Below are positions 63,629-64,000 of a stretch of 64,000 bases of DNA, in pieces. The stretch covers positions 118,469 to 182,468 of the forward strand of contig JAFSKK010000009.1 in the NCBI GenBank assembly GCA_017448965.1, written 5' to 3'. Source of the DNA: Bacteroidaceae bacterium (lineage in GTDB: Bacteria > Bacteroidota > Bacteroidia > Bacteroidales > Bacteroidaceae). A program made the translations under genes and the position numbers. The number at the start of each line of letters is the position of its first letter. The first letter of the stretch is position 1. The notes below the pieces were generated by a model. The model was given only the letters and a program-made list of their open reading frames with translations. It had not been told where the DNA came from and did not search any database.

Positions 63629-64000
63629 ATGGAAAATAACACAATACTCAACAAGTTGGAAGGGTTGGTACCTCGCTTTGAAGAGGTTTCGACCCTCATT
63701 ACTGACCCCAATGTCATTGCCGACCAGAAGCGATATGTGCAGCTGACGAAGGAATACAAGAACTTGGAGGACATCATGAAAGCCCGCCAAGAGTACATCA
63801 ATGCGGTCAAGGGTTTGGAAGAGGCGAAGGAGATGCTCACGATGGAGGATGACCCAGAAATGAAGGAGATGGCACGTGAGGAAATTGCTGCCAATGAGAA
63901 GCGCATCCCAGAACTGGAAGAAGAAATCAAGCTGTTGCTCATTCCTGCCGACCCTGAAGACAGCAAGAACGTGACGCTCGAAATACGTGGTGGAACAGGC
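63629..64000 (+). CDS. prfA: Peptide chain release factor 1 (3' end outside window)
   Basis: The frame is open from ATG 63629 to the window edge (124 codons). The start LNKLEGLVPRFEEVSTLITD, then QKRYVQLTKEYKNLEDIMKA and the helical acidic segment to LLLIPADPEDSKNVTLEIRG match domain 1 of RF1, which recognises UAA and UAG. The anticodon-like PxT and GGQ motifs lie beyond the window. Confidence 0.93.
   Translation, partial: MENNTILNKLEGLVPRFEEVSTLITDPNVIADQKRYVQLTKEYKNLEDIMKARQEYINAVKGLEEAKEMLTMEDDPEMKEMAREEIAANEKRIPELEEEIKLLLIPADPEDSKNVTLEIRGGTG

Overview
The window comes from a Bacteroidales genome, most like Prevotella or a close relative. The grounds are gene content (Wzi-family porin, DUF3276, DUF5606, DUF4421, DUF4922, BACON and YARHG proteins, a fused LpxC/FabZ, C10 protease), many SpII lipoproteins, and recurring TAnnTTTG (-7) and TTTG (-33) promoter elements with 19-21 bp spacing. 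This rests on recalled family knowledge, not on a search. No tRNA, rRNA, CRISPR array or intact insertion sequence was seen.

Layout. 1-490: 3' end of rny. 531-19042: surface polysaccharide locus: Wzi, a lipoprotein, a WecA/TagO-like initiating transferase, an epimerase, GT2 and GH16 on the + strand; a GT4-WbsX-GT4-GT11 operon on the - strand; a CDP-glycerol-type transferase and a flippase on the + strand; and polymerase-Wzz-Wza on the - strand. 19258-32754: housekeeping genes (pepC-like, pepT, hslR, pth, rplY, DUF3276, nusB-yajC-ybbR-coaE-DUF5606, DUF4421, a short ClpB, an S41-like lipoprotein). 32880-34319: a lipoprotein followed by decayed sequence with DUF3791 and tatC remnants. 34320-42473: an accessory secreted-protein operon headed by a BACON lipoprotein and a C10 cysteine protease, followed by small lipoproteins, a frameshifted coiled-coil lipoprotein and a LysM protein. 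43342-49656: an operon with a GT2/DUF4922 fusion, a SpoIID-like protein and two MFS transporters. 49809-51106: queuosine module. 51234-57476: phoH, purC, menG, TraB/GumN, aroE, YARHG protein and a secreted protein. 57473-62137: lpxD-lpxC/fabZ-lpxA-TnpR-like-miaA operon. 62266-64000: purM-like gene and the start of prfA.

Most notable. (1) Three tandem ~30-nt elements with preQ1-I-like architecture end 8 nt before the start codon of a queuosine-precursor transporter that is followed by queF. (2) Three intergenic arrays with unrelated sequences all repeat with a 23-bp period and contain dyads (10993, 43213, 63482). (3) A terminator-shaped hairpin with a T-tract lies inside the first codons of wzi. 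(4) A roughly 405-nt candidate structured RNA lies upstream of the BACON/C10 cluster. (5) A ClpB lacks its N-domain and part of its second ATPase domain. (6) An S41-like protein lacks its catalytic Ser and Lys. (7) Remnants of tatC and DUF3791 remain in a gene-poor gap.
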